A DNA stretch of 64,000 nucleotides, taken from Desulfuromonadales bacterium (GTDB lineage Bacteria > Desulfobacterota > Desulfuromonadia > Desulfuromonadales > JAGXHI01). A program made the translations under genes and the position numbers. This document shows positions 34,297 through 42,051 of the stretch, piece after piece; position 1 is the stretch's first letter; every line of letters begins with the position of its first letter. A model generated the notes under the pieces. It did no database searches and had not been told where the DNA came from. It saw nothing but the letters and a program-made list of their open reading frames with translations. Location of the stretch: the NCBI GenBank assembly GCA_024636295.1, contig JAGXHI010000061.1, forward strand, positions 124,001 through 188,000, read 5' to 3'.

Positions 34297-36987
34297 TCAG
34301 GTCCGATTCAGTCGCCAGTCGTAATCCTGGTACTTGACCAGTAGCGCGGACCCATTTTCCCGAAGGTAACGACGGTCTTCTTCCTGATAGAGATAAGATG
34401 CGATTCGCTCCAGGCGCTTTTCCAGATCCTCGCCAAAATCCTCGCCATACCAGCTGAAGATTTCCGAAAGGCGCACCTCCGCCTTTTCCCTGTCAATTTC
34501 CACCCCGCCGGCGTTCAGAAAAGTGCGGGCGGCGACGTCGAGCTGTTCATCCAGTTTCTCCGCCGTGTAGATGTCAATCGGGGGACAGGATCGTGTCGCG
34601 CAGACCAGGGCGAAGTGAACGCGGGGGTCGGGCGGATCGATACGGAACCGGTTGCGGGAGTCGGAGTCTCCGAAGGGACGGAAAAGGGAATTGGGCAACC
34701 GGCGGTTATTTCGAAGAATGCCATGTTCGATATCATCGGCGGAAAACATCACCCCTTCGATGCGATACTTTATGCGTCGAAAAAAGCGGGGAACCTCCTT
34801 GACCGAATTACGGATATCCAGGGCGATCACACCGTGGATGACCATCACGTTGTAGAGATTGATCCAGAAAGCCATATCCTTCTTTCGAGTTGTGAGCACC
34901 TTATCGAGATCGAGATTCTGGAGATGGTAGCTGCACTCCAGATAATCGCGAAAAAGATCCGATTTCTTCATTTTTTCGTAGGCCACCCCTCCAGCGGCCG
35001 ACTGGTAAAAGGATCCCTGCATCAGATTCATCAGGTGCTTCATCCGCGGGACGACTTCTTTTGAATCGAGCTCCTTCCGCGGCTTTCCGTCATTCAGAAG
35101 AAACTCAGAGGTGATCAGAAGTTTTTCACGCACAAATTCAGAAAGGTCCTGCTCCTTTTCGGGTGAGGATGTCTCCGCCCGCCTCCGGAACAGGGCGATT
35201 ACGCAGTTGATATAGCCAATATGAGTAAATGCCTGAGGGAAATTCCCCAGAGCGGTTTTCCAGTGCGGATCCCACTCCTCTGAAAAAAGACCCAGGTGGT
35301 TGGAGGTTTTCTCCGTCCTGTGCAGGAGCATCTCCGCCTCATCCAGCTTTCCCTGCCCGATGAGATTCCGTATCAGCCAGAATGTGCATACCAGGAAAAT
35401 CCCTTCGCTTCCCGGGAGTCCGTCGCGGGACTGATGGACCCGATAACGGTAAATGAAATTTTCGTTGCCGAGTTCCCGCCGGATCGCTTCAACCGTGGAG
35501 AGCATGCGGGGATCGTCATACGGGATGAAATCAAAGATGGGCAGCAGGAGCACGCCGGCGTCCAGGGCATCCGTATCGTAGTGCTGCACGAAGGCTTTTT
35601 TCTCCTCATTCCAGCCTTTCTCCATCACCTCCTGACGGATTTCCTCCCGGGGCGATCTCCAGGCTTCCAGCTCTGCAGGGAAGCCGTAGCGGACGGCAAT
35701 GGCGATTCCCCGCTCCATGGCGACCCAGCACATCACCTTCGAGAGCACGAAATGGTATTCCCCTCCCCTTACTTCCCAGATCCCGCAGTCTTTCTCCTTC
35801 CAGCGCTTCCGGACGGTTTCGCAGATATCCCGCAGAAAATACCAGAATTCCAGATCGATCTTGCCGATGTACTGCGACAGTTTGTAAGCCGAATCCATGA
35901 TTTCGCCGTAGATATCGAGCTGTTTCTGTTGAACGGCTGCGTTGCCGACGCGCACTGGGGCTGAACCTTTGTATCCTTCCAGATGATCGAGGGATTCCTC
36001 GGAAAGAACCTTCTCTCCCTGAAGGTCATAAAGGACCTCCAGTCCGGCGCCGCGTTCGGATATGATTTTTTCAATCCACCGGAGGTACTGTTCCGTTTCG
36101 CTGATATGACCCAGGTTGAAAAGAGCTTCCAGCGTGAGGGCGGTATCCCGTACCCAGGAAAAGCGGTAATCCCAGTTCCGTACGCCGCCCACCTCTTCGG
36201 GCAGACTGGTGGTGGCTGCCGCTGCAATGGCCCCGGTGGGACGGTATTGCAGGAGCTTGAGGACCAGGGCCGAACGTTCCACAAGCGGCTGAAAATAGCC
36301 CAGTTCCATGTTGTAGCCCGTTTCAGTCTGTCGAAGCCACTTGTGCCAGAAGGCTTCCGTCATCCTTAAAGTTTTGCCGCCTTCCTCCGGATCAAAACGT
36401 TCGCAGATATCCTGGTTGTAGTGAAGATTGACCCATACGTAATCGCCCTTTTTCAGATTCCATCGGGCGACAGCTCGATCTCCCTCGACCCGCAGCCCGG
36501 GACGGTTGCAGCAGAGAGAGGCTTTTTTCCCTCCACCCGAGGCGAAAATGCTGCAGTCCCTCTCCTGGAGCATGGTTTGCGCTCTTCCGTAATCAAAACG
36601 GGGCCGGTAATCCACGAGCACTTCGATTTCTCCGGAGGTCACCTGAACCATGCGGTACAGTTCTGGAAATCTTGACTTTATGTTTTTCTTTTCACTGTCA
36701 TTCTCGGGAATCACCGGCATGAAATCGGTCAGAACCATGCTCCCGGTGCGGGTGCGGAAGGAAGTAGCCAGAATATTCGTCGTTCGGATGTATTTCGCAA
36801 TGGAATCCCATTCTCCGGTGGGACAAATGGAAAAATGTCCGCCCTTGTTCTGATCCAGTATGGCGGCAAAAATACTCGGAGAATCGAGATATGGCAGGCA
36901 GCACCAGTCAATCGACCCGTCCAGGCCCACAAGGGCGATTGAATGAAAGTTCCCAATGACGCCGTAATCATCGATTTTCTTGTACAT
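34297..36987 (-). CDS. GH15 glucoamylase/trehalase-like protein fused to a DUF547 domain
   Basis: ATG 36987 follows GGAAGGAC and starts the conserved MYKKIDDYGVIGNFHSIALV; the upstream 92 codons of open frame are unrelated. The protein has 896 residues. Residues 1-610 are a GH15 glycoside hydrolase with GLDGSIDWCCLPYLDSPSIF, GGVRNWDYRFSWVRDT and the acid/base region GLFSEEWDP. Residues about 640-896 are a DUF547 domain (MAFWINLYNVMVIHGVI, FALVCATRSCPPID, FSWYGEDFG). The likely activity is hydrolysis of an alpha-linked glucan, oligosaccharide or trehalose. No signal peptide is visible, so it is probably cytoplasmic. The fusion is unusual, since DUF547 proteins normally stand alone. Confidence 0.88.
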   Translation of the reverse strand: MYKKIDDYGVIGNFHSIALVGLDGSIDWCCLPYLDSPSIFAAILDQNKGGHFSICPTGEWDSIAKYIRTTNILATSFRTRTGSMVLTDFMPVIPENDSEKKNIKSRFPELYRMVQVTSGEIEVLVDYRPRFDYGRAQTMLQERDCSIFASGGGKKASLCCNRPGLRVEGDRAVARWNLKKGDYVWVNLHYNQDICERFDPEEGGKTLRMTEAFWHKWLRQTETGYNMELGYFQPLVERSALVLKLLQYRPTGAIAAAATTSLPEEVGGVRNWDYRFSWVRDTALTLEALFNLGHISETEQYLRWIEKIISERGAGLEVLYDLQGEKVLSEESLDHLEGYKGSAPVRVGNAAVQQKQLDIYGEIMDSAYKLSQYIGKIDLEFWYFLRDICETVRKRWKEKDCGIWEVRGGEYHFVLSKVMCWVAMERGIAIAVRYGFPAELEAWRSPREEIRQEVMEKGWNEEKKAFVQHYDTDALDAGVLLLPIFDFIPYDDPRMLSTVEAIRRELGNENFIYRYRVHQSRDGLPGSEGIFLVCTFWLIRNLIGQGKLDEAEMLLHRTEKTSNHLGLFSEEWDPHWKTALGNFPQAFTHIGYINCVIALFRRRAETSSPEKEQDLSEFVREKLLITSEFLLNDGKPRKELDSKEVVPRMKHLMNLMQGSFYQSAAGGVAYEKMKKSDLFRDYLECSYHLQNLDLDKVLTTRKKDMAFWINLYNVMVIHGVIALDIRNSVKEVPRFFRRIKYRIEGVMFSADDIEHGILRNNRRLPNSLFRPFGDSDSRNRFRIDPPDPRVHFALVCATRSCPPIDIYTAEKLDEQLDVAARTFLNAGGVEIDREKAEVRLSEIFSWYGEDFGEDLEKRLERIASYLYQEEDRRYLRENGSALLVKYQDYDWRLNRT

Positions 36988-37288
36988 TTTAATAAATGGT
37001 CCTTCCGTTAAGTCAGCACTTGAAATTGACCTGGAATTCATTTCAAGCTTAACTGAGGAAAAATCGAATTCCAGCGAAGGCCAACTTTGGGGGCTTGCTG
37101 CAGGGAAAAATCGCACAATCGGTACGGTTCCCGTGACGATCCAGTAATTCGCCGTCCCTTTCAGTGAAATTCCGCAAAGGCAGTGGCTCTCTCCGGCGGG
37201 CAAGCGCCAGGGTCGGATTGCTTGATTTAAGAGGACTTCCCGATATGATCGATGAAGGATCACCCGTGATCATGAAAGAAGAGGTGAC
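36988..37288. other. Divergent intergenic region with inverted repeat
   Basis: There is no gene here. CTTGAAAT (37019-37026) and ATTTCAAG (37040-37047) form a perfect inverted repeat with 13 bases between, about 30 bases upstream of the GH15 gene. It could be an operator. An AAGAGGTG ribosome-binding site for the PRC-barrel gene ends the region. Confidence 0.35.
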
Positions 37289-37944
37289 ATGAAATGCCCG
37301 AATAAAAGCGGTTATTTTCTTTTTACCCTTCTTTTTCTTGTTATAGCGGCTGGAAATCCGGTCTTCGGGGCCGAAGGGGAAAAAGGAGTCCAGCCGGATG
37401 CCGGCAGGACGACGGCTCCAGGAGGGGAGCTTGTTTCACTCCAGAAGCTGATCGGAACCGATGTCGGTTCCCTGGAGGGGCGCAGCGGCTGTATAGTGTC
37501 CGTCCGGAAACCCCAGGAAGCACAAATGCAGTTTTCGATCTGGAAACGGGTCATTTTTCGTAAGATCAAGGAAAACAAGGATTTGAGCGGAGGCGTAGTC
37601 CTTTACGCCGCACAATCAAATCCGCGGGTTGACGCGGAGATTGCGGAAAAGGGCCGTTTCCGGACGAAACTACATAGGAAGAGATAATTATTGATCGGAA
37701 GATGGGCAGCGTCGGATTTGTGACTATCGAAACCGAGGGTGCTTTTGGATTCGGGACCACCAGATGCGTTGCTCCCTGGGAGGTTCTCGATCTTGCCGGT
37801 TGGGACAATTCGGAATGGATTCGTCCGCACATAGACATTTCAAAGATGAAGAAAGCCTCCTCCAGATTGTCCTATATGACGGAGAGGGATTTCGTTCGCG
37901 AGGTCCTGCAGCATTATGGATTCCAGCCATACTGGTCCGAGTGA
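37289..37944 (+). pseudogene. PRC-barrel domain gene interrupted by a MITE-like element
   Basis: The first part (from 37289) has a signal peptide (GYFLFTLLFLVIAAGNPVFG) and the start of a PRC-barrel (LVSLQKLIGTDVGSLEG). The rest of that domain appears in a different frame from 37678: EEIIIDRKMGSVGFVTIETE, then GFGTTRCVAPWEVLDLAG and a C-terminal segment (MTERDFVREVLQHYGFQPYW). The two halves fit together as one PRC-barrel of about 160 residues if the roughly 185 bases between are removed. That length would also restore the frame. The gene is therefore disrupted, although the 5' part could still make a 132-residue product. Confidence 0.75.
37492..37676. mobile_element. MITE-like element inside the PRC-barrel gene
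   Basis: The ends are TAGTGTCCGTCCGGAAAC on the left and, as reverse complement, TAGTTTCGTCCGGAAAC on the right. The core CGTCCGGAAAC (37501-37511) and GTTTCCGGACG (37656-37666) match perfectly. The roughly 185-bp length, no transposase frame, and an internal nested hairpin (CCGC..AATC/GATTGCGG around CCGCG/CGCGG, 37610-37650) all fit a non-autonomous element. No clear target-site duplication could be read. The host gene is split exactly there. Confidence 0.65.
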
Positions 37945-37972
37945 CCGCATCCAGAGGCGAAAATGGGGATTG

Positions 37973-38000
37973 TTGACAATAGATGCAGAGTAGTTAAATT
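37973..38000 (+). promoter_or_regulatory. Promoter of the Do-family protease gene
   Basis: TTGACA (37973-37978) and TAAATT (37995-38000) are separated by 16 bases and placed 37 bases before the start codon. Confidence 0.6.
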
Positions 38001-38036
38001 CTACGGGATCTAATATTCCAGCCAAGGAGGTCGATT

Positions 38037-39431
38037 ATGAAGAACACGGGTTTCTTTTTCCTTATCCTTTTCATGACCTGTTTTTTTCTACCTGCAGGTT
38101 CATTGGCGCAACCCCCCAGTTTTGTCGATCTGGCCAAAAAATTAAGGCCCACCGTTGTCAATATCAGCACGAAAAAGGAAGTCCGAAGTCCATCCCGTCC
38201 TTCACCTTTTCCCCGAGGGCCACGCTCTCCCCGTGATGAATTTTTTGAGGAATTTTTCGAAAAATTCTTTGAAGGGCAACCTATGCAACAGCGCCCGCAG
38301 CGTTCGCTGGGTTCTGGATTCATCATTTCCGAAGATGGGTACATCCTGACCAACAGTCATGTGGTTGAAGGTGCGGACGAAGTTCTCGTTACACTGGCCG
38401 ATGGCGAGAGTAAGTACACCGCGGAAATAAAAGGGCTGGATCAGAAACTCGATATAGCATTGCTGAAGATCGATGCAAAAAGAAACCTCCCGGTGGCTCA
38501 ACTCGGAAACAGCGAAGAGTTGCAGATCGGAGAGTGGGTCATGGCCATCGGGAACCCCTTCGGACTGGAAGAGACAGTGACCGCAGGAATCGTTTCCGCA
38601 AAAGAGCGGGTGATCGGCGCAGGGCCATATGACGATTTCATCCAGACGGATGCCAGTATCAATCCCGGAAACTCCGGAGGACCGCTTTTTAACATGCAAG
38701 GCGACGTTGTGGGCATCAATACCGCCATCGTTGCGGGTGGACAGGGGATCGGATTTGCCATTCCCATCAATGCCGCGAAGCTGATTATCACCCAACTCAG
38801 GGAAAAAGGGCGCGTCATCCGCGGATGGCTGGGAGTGACCGCTCAGAAGATGACTCCCGAACTGGCTGAAACATTCGGGCTGGAGGAACCGACCGGAGCC
38901 CTGGTCTCCGAGGTGGTGGAGGGATCGCCCGCCGAAAAGGCGGGTTTACAGAGAGGCGATATCATCGTCTCCTTTGGCGGAAATGAAATTAAGGATGTCG
39001 GTGACCTGCCGAGGGTTGTGGCCTCCACGCCGGTGGGTGAAAAGGTGCCGGTGAAGGTACGGCGAAATGATCAGATCATGGAAATGAGCGTTGAAGTGGG
39101 TGAGCTTGATGATGGCGCCGCAGAATCCGGGGGCAGGGAAGGAATCCCCGGAAAACTCGGTCTTTCGGTAAGCGACATCACTCCCGAGGCGCAGCGGTAT
39201 TATCGTCTTGAAAGCAGCGAAGGGGCGCTGGTCATCTCTATCGATCCTGCCGGCCCCGCTGCCGAAGCGGATCTGAGGACGGGGGACCTGATCCTGGAAG
39301 TCAACGGTAAAAAGATCACAGGGGCCTCCGAATTCAACTCGATCGCCCAAGAAGCACCGATTGGAAAAACCCTGCGCCTTCTGGTGCGGCGGGGAGGAAG
39401 CCTCTTTTATACCGCGATAACCAAGGAATAA
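38037..39431 (+). CDS. Periplasmic Do-family serine endoprotease (DegP/HtrA)
   Basis: A strong AAGGAGG precedes the ATG. The protein has 464 residues with a signal peptide (FFFLILFMTCFFLPAGSLAQ). The trypsin-like domain carries His108 (LTNSHVVEG), Asp139 (LDIALLKID) and Ser213 (NPGNSGGPLF). Two PDZ domains follow, around 255-345 and 370-460. It degrades or refolds misfolded periplasmic proteins. It has its own promoter and terminator, so it is monocistronic. The symbol is not assigned because DegP, DegQ and MucD cannot be told apart from sequence alone. Confidence 0.94.
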   Translation: MKNTGFFFLILFMTCFFLPAGSLAQPPSFVDLAKKLRPTVVNISTKKEVRSPSRPSPFPRGPRSPRDEFFEEFFEKFFEGQPMQQRPQRSLGSGFIISEDGYILTNSHVVEGADEVLVTLADGESKYTAEIKGLDQKLDIALLKIDAKRNLPVAQLGNSEELQIGEWVMAIGNPFGLEETVTAGIVSAKERVIGAGPYDDFIQTDASINPGNSGGPLFNMQGDVVGINTAIVAGGQGIGFAIPINAAKLIITQLREKGRVIRGWLGVTAQKMTPELAETFGLEEPTGALVSEVVEGSPAEKAGLQRGDIIVSFGGNEIKDVGDLPRVVASTPVGEKVPVKVRRNDQIMEMSVEVGELDDGAAESGGREGIPGKLGLSVSDITPEAQRYYRLESSEGALVISIDPAGPAAEADLRTGDLILEVNGKKITGASEFNSIAQEAPIGKTLRLLVRRGGSLFYTAITKE

Positions 39432-39448
39432 GACGAAAATCCAGTAAA

Positions 39449-39502
39449 ACAAACCAGGAGAGGCTTCCCTGATCTTTCGGGGAAGCCTCTCCTGGTTTTC
39501 CT
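39449..39502 (+). terminator. Strong terminator after the Do-family protease gene
   Basis: A stem of about 19 bp (CCAGGAGAGGCTTCCC with GGGGAAGCCTCTCCTGG) is followed by TTTTCCTT. A preceding A-run means it may also stop minus-strand transcription. Confidence 0.92.
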
Positions 39503-39631
39503 TATGAATATAAAAACAGATTAATGGGCCGTCACGGCTGGGAATGTCCGGATACTTGCTCTCGGCCAGGCCTCCTTCCCGTTTGAATCCTTCCAGGATA
39601 TCCCCTGGGCTGAAATTTGAAAATCTGGAAA

Positions 39632-39666
39632 AGAAAAAAGGCGGAACCACTGATCGGTCCCACCTT
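39632..39666 (-). terminator. Terminator after the FmdB-type gene
   Basis: On the minus strand GGTGGGACC pairs with GGTTCCGCC (two G-U pairs), followed by TTTTTTCTTTT. Confidence 0.75.
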
Positions 39667-39703
39667 GAAACTCTTCCCGGCGGCACGCACCGGCTTTTTA
39701 TCC

Positions 39704-39889
39704 TCACGAAAAGCCTCCCGAGGGTGCACAGCCTCCGGCAGGGTTGTCGGCGGACGTGCCGGAAAAAATGGAAACGACCCGCTCGGCGGATTTCCCGCAG
39801 CGGGGGCAGGCCAGGTTTTTGACCGGAAGGCTCTGGATCTTTTCCACTATTTCACCGCACTCGAGGCAACGGTATTCGAATATCGGCAT
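39704..39889 (-). CDS. FmdB-family zinc-ribbon protein
   Basis: The protein has 61 residues and starts MPIFEYRCLECGEIVEKI, with the second knuckle ACPRCGKSAERVVS, so four Cys bind zinc or iron. The tail is Gly/Ser-rich (GGCAPSGGFS), as in many members. The ribosome-binding site AAAGGAGG is strong and the promoter is near-consensus. FmdB-type proteins are putative regulators of unclear function. Confidence 0.92.
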   Translation of the reverse strand: MPIFEYRCLECGEIVEKIQSLPVKNLACPRCGKSAERVVSIFSGTSADNPAGGCAPSGGFS

Positions 39890-39934
39890 GAAAACCTCCT
39901 TTAGTGGCTTGAAGTGTATATATTTTGAAAACTA

Positions 39935-39963
39935 TATATATGTAAAAGGTCTGGAAATGTCAA
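39935..39963 (-). promoter_or_regulatory. Promoter of the FmdB-type gene
   Basis: On the minus strand TTGACA (39963-39958) and TATATA (39940-39935) are separated by 17 bases. Confidence 0.65.
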
Positions 39964-40067
39964 TCTTAAAGAGGGGAGCGCAGCAAGCAGCGTCCCTGGA
40001 GAATGTCCGTTTCTCGAGACTTTCACCTTCGGATCCGGCAAAGGATTTTCTCCATGAATCTTTGAAC

Positions 40068-40103
40068 GAAAAAAGGGGCGCAGGAAAAATCCTGCGCCCC
40101 TCC
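40068..40103 (-). terminator. Terminator after hcp
   Basis: On the minus strand AGGGGCGCAGGA pairs perfectly with TCCTGCGCCCCT around TTTT, followed by a T-run. Confidence 0.93.
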
Positions 40104-40136
40104 TTCGGGTGAATCGATATCTATATTTGTGCAGCC

Positions 40137-41831
40137 TTATGCCGCCGCGTTTTCTCCCAGGATCTGCCGGAGATCTTCCTCGGCCGTTCCGATCGGCTGA
40201 ATGTTGTAGTTCTCCACCAGGAAGTTCAGAACGTTCGGCGTGATGAATGCCGGCAGGGATGGGCCGATCCGGATATCTTTGATCCCCAGGTGCAGCAGGG
40301 TCAGAAGAATCGCGACAGCTTTCTGCTCATACCACGAGAGGATCATGGAAAGCGGAAGATCGTTCACTCCGCATTCGAAAGCTTCAGAGAGAGCCAGAGC
40401 GATCCGGATGGCGCTGTAGGCATCGTTGCACTGACCGACGTCCAGAAGGCGAGGGATGCCCCCGATATCCCCCAGGTCCATCTTGTTGAAGCGGTACTTG
40501 CCGCAGGCGAGAGTGAGGATGACCGTATTCTTCGGGGCCTTCTCGGCAAATTCCGTGTAGTAGTTGCGGCCGCTTTTGGCGCCGTCGCAGCCGCCGACCA
40601 GGAAGAAATGCTTGATGGCGCCGCCCTTGACCCCCTCGATCACTTTATCCGCCACGCCGAGCACGGCGTTGTGGCCGAAGCCGGTGAGGATCTCCTGTCC
40701 CGGATTCTCTTCGAAGCCAGCGCATTCCAGAGCCTTATCAATGACTGCGGAGAAATCGAAGCCATCGACGTGCTTGACATCCGGCCACTGGACCAGCCCC
40801 CAGGTGAAGAGCCGATCCTTGTAAGAATCCGCCGGCCGTTGGATGCAGTTGGTGTTGAAGATGATGGCGCCGGGGAAATCGGGGAATTCCCTGGCCTGGT
40901 CCTGCCAGGCGCCGCCGAAATTACCGGCCAGGTGGCTGTACTTCTTGAGGCCGGGATAGCCGTGCGCGGGCAGCATTTCACCATGGGTGTAAATGTTGAT
41001 TCCCTTTCCCTCGGTCTGCTTGAGCAGCTCCTCGAGCATCTTCAGGTCGTGGCCGGAGACGAGGATCGCCTTGCCCGCTTTCGTGCCGAGCTGAACAGGG
41101 GTCGGCACGGGGTGCCCGTAAGCATCGGTGTTGGCCTGGTTGAGCAGTTCCATGGTGACCAGGTTGATGCGGCCGCACTCGAGCGCCAGGTTGACGAAAT
41201 CCATGAGCCCGAGGCTCTCGTCCAGGGTGGCGGACAGTGCCTTGTGGGTGAAGGCGTAAATCTCGTCGTTTTCACGGCCGAGGATCAGCGCGTGGTCGGC
41301 GTAGGCGGCGTAGCCCTTCATGCCGTAAAGGAGAATCTCCTGTACCGACTTGACGTCCGGGTCGATATTGCGGCTCCGGATCCCGCGGGATTCGCCCTGC
41401 GCGGCCAGCCCGGCGGTGTCCGCGGCGGGCTGCCAGGTCGCGGCTTCCGGGATGCTGGCGTCCACCGGTCCGGCGAGATTTCTGGCTCTGTTCTGGATGG
41501 AGGCCGCCTTGCGGAGGGCCCTGGCGATATCCTCGGGATCAAAATCGACATTGGTGACGGTGGTGAAAAGACCTTCGATCATGAACCGGTCGACTTCAGG
41601 GTCTTTTTTGCCCGCCTGGCGGGCCTTGGCTCCCCAGAACGCGATCCCTTTCAAGGCGTGAACGAGAAGATCCTGGAGCGCCGCGACATCGGGCTGCTTT
41701 CCGCAGACTCCGATTTTGGTACAGCCGCCATTGGCGGCCTGTTCGCACTGATAACAGAACATTTCCATCTCCTTGGTTACAGGTTGGGGAGTGGCCTGGG
41801 CCAGACCCAGCAATTGAAGCAGTTTCTTCAT
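40137..41831 (-). CDS. hcp: Hybrid cluster protein (hydroxylamine reductase)
   Basis: The ATG at 41831 follows AAAGGAGG. The protein has 564 residues. A 22-residue N-terminal extension precedes the canonical start MEMFCYQCEQAANGGC, which holds the first [4Fe-4S] ligands together with GVCGK. The hybrid-cluster region in the C-terminal half includes ILTLACGKYRFNK, DVGQCNDAYSA and the Glu/Cys ligands of the family. In anaerobes Hcp protects against nitrosative stress by reducing NO or hydroxylamine. A palindrome of the type recognised by HcpR lies upstream. It is monocistronic with a strong terminator. Confidence 0.96.
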   Translation of the reverse strand: MKKLLQLLGLAQATPQPVTKEMEMFCYQCEQAANGGCTKIGVCGKQPDVAALQDLLVHALKGIAFWGAKARQAGKKDPEVDRFMIEGLFTTVTNVDFDPEDIARALRKAASIQNRARNLAGPVDASIPEAATWQPAADTAGLAAQGESRGIRSRNIDPDVKSVQEILLYGMKGYAAYADHALILGRENDEIYAFTHKALSATLDESLGLMDFVNLALECGRINLVTMELLNQANTDAYGHPVPTPVQLGTKAGKAILVSGHDLKMLEELLKQTEGKGINIYTHGEMLPAHGYPGLKKYSHLAGNFGGAWQDQAREFPDFPGAIIFNTNCIQRPADSYKDRLFTWGLVQWPDVKHVDGFDFSAVIDKALECAGFEENPGQEILTGFGHNAVLGVADKVIEGVKGGAIKHFFLVGGCDGAKSGRNYYTEFAEKAPKNTVILTLACGKYRFNKMDLGDIGGIPRLLDVGQCNDAYSAIRIALALSEAFECGVNDLPLSMILSWYEQKAVAILLTLLHLGIKDIRIGPSLPAFITPNVLNFLVENYNIQPIGTAEEDLRQILGENAAA

Positions 41832-41937
41832 CTTTGACCTCCTTTTTTAATGTTGCCCGGCTCTTTCAGAGAAAAGGCCCGGGGAATTGGGTATAATTAA
41901 AACCTGGCCCAAGGTAAGACAGGAAGGTCGTTTCCGC

Positions 41938-41953
41938 TTTGACCGAAGTCAAT
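41938..41953. promoter_or_regulatory. HcpR/FNR-type palindrome upstream of hcp
   Basis: TTTGAC-CGAA-GTCAAT is a TTGAC-N4-GTCAA palindrome, the type of site reported for the Crp/FNR-family regulator HcpR in deltaproteobacteria. It is centred about 115 bases upstream of the hcp start codon, and an AT-rich TTAATTATAC about 50 bases nearer could hold the -10. It lies between hcp and the AsmA-type gene, so it might affect either. Confidence 0.55.
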
Positions 41954-42051
41954 TTCCTGGGGGGGAAAGTGAAAAAAACAAATTTTAAGGTTTTTTCGCA
42001 GCCTCTGGACGGCCGGAAGGGGTTGTTCGTACGTATAGAAAGAGGGGAAAT

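Noticed and set aside
37130..37230. Possible cyclic-di-GMP riboswitch in the PRC-barrel gene leader
   Set aside because: A GCAAAGGC-like stretch was noticed, but the conserved GEMM blocks and pairing are not present in order.
40290..41837. A 515-codon plus-strand frame opposite hcp
   Set aside because: hcp is unmistakable on the minus strand with ribosome-binding site and terminator, so this is an antisense shadow.
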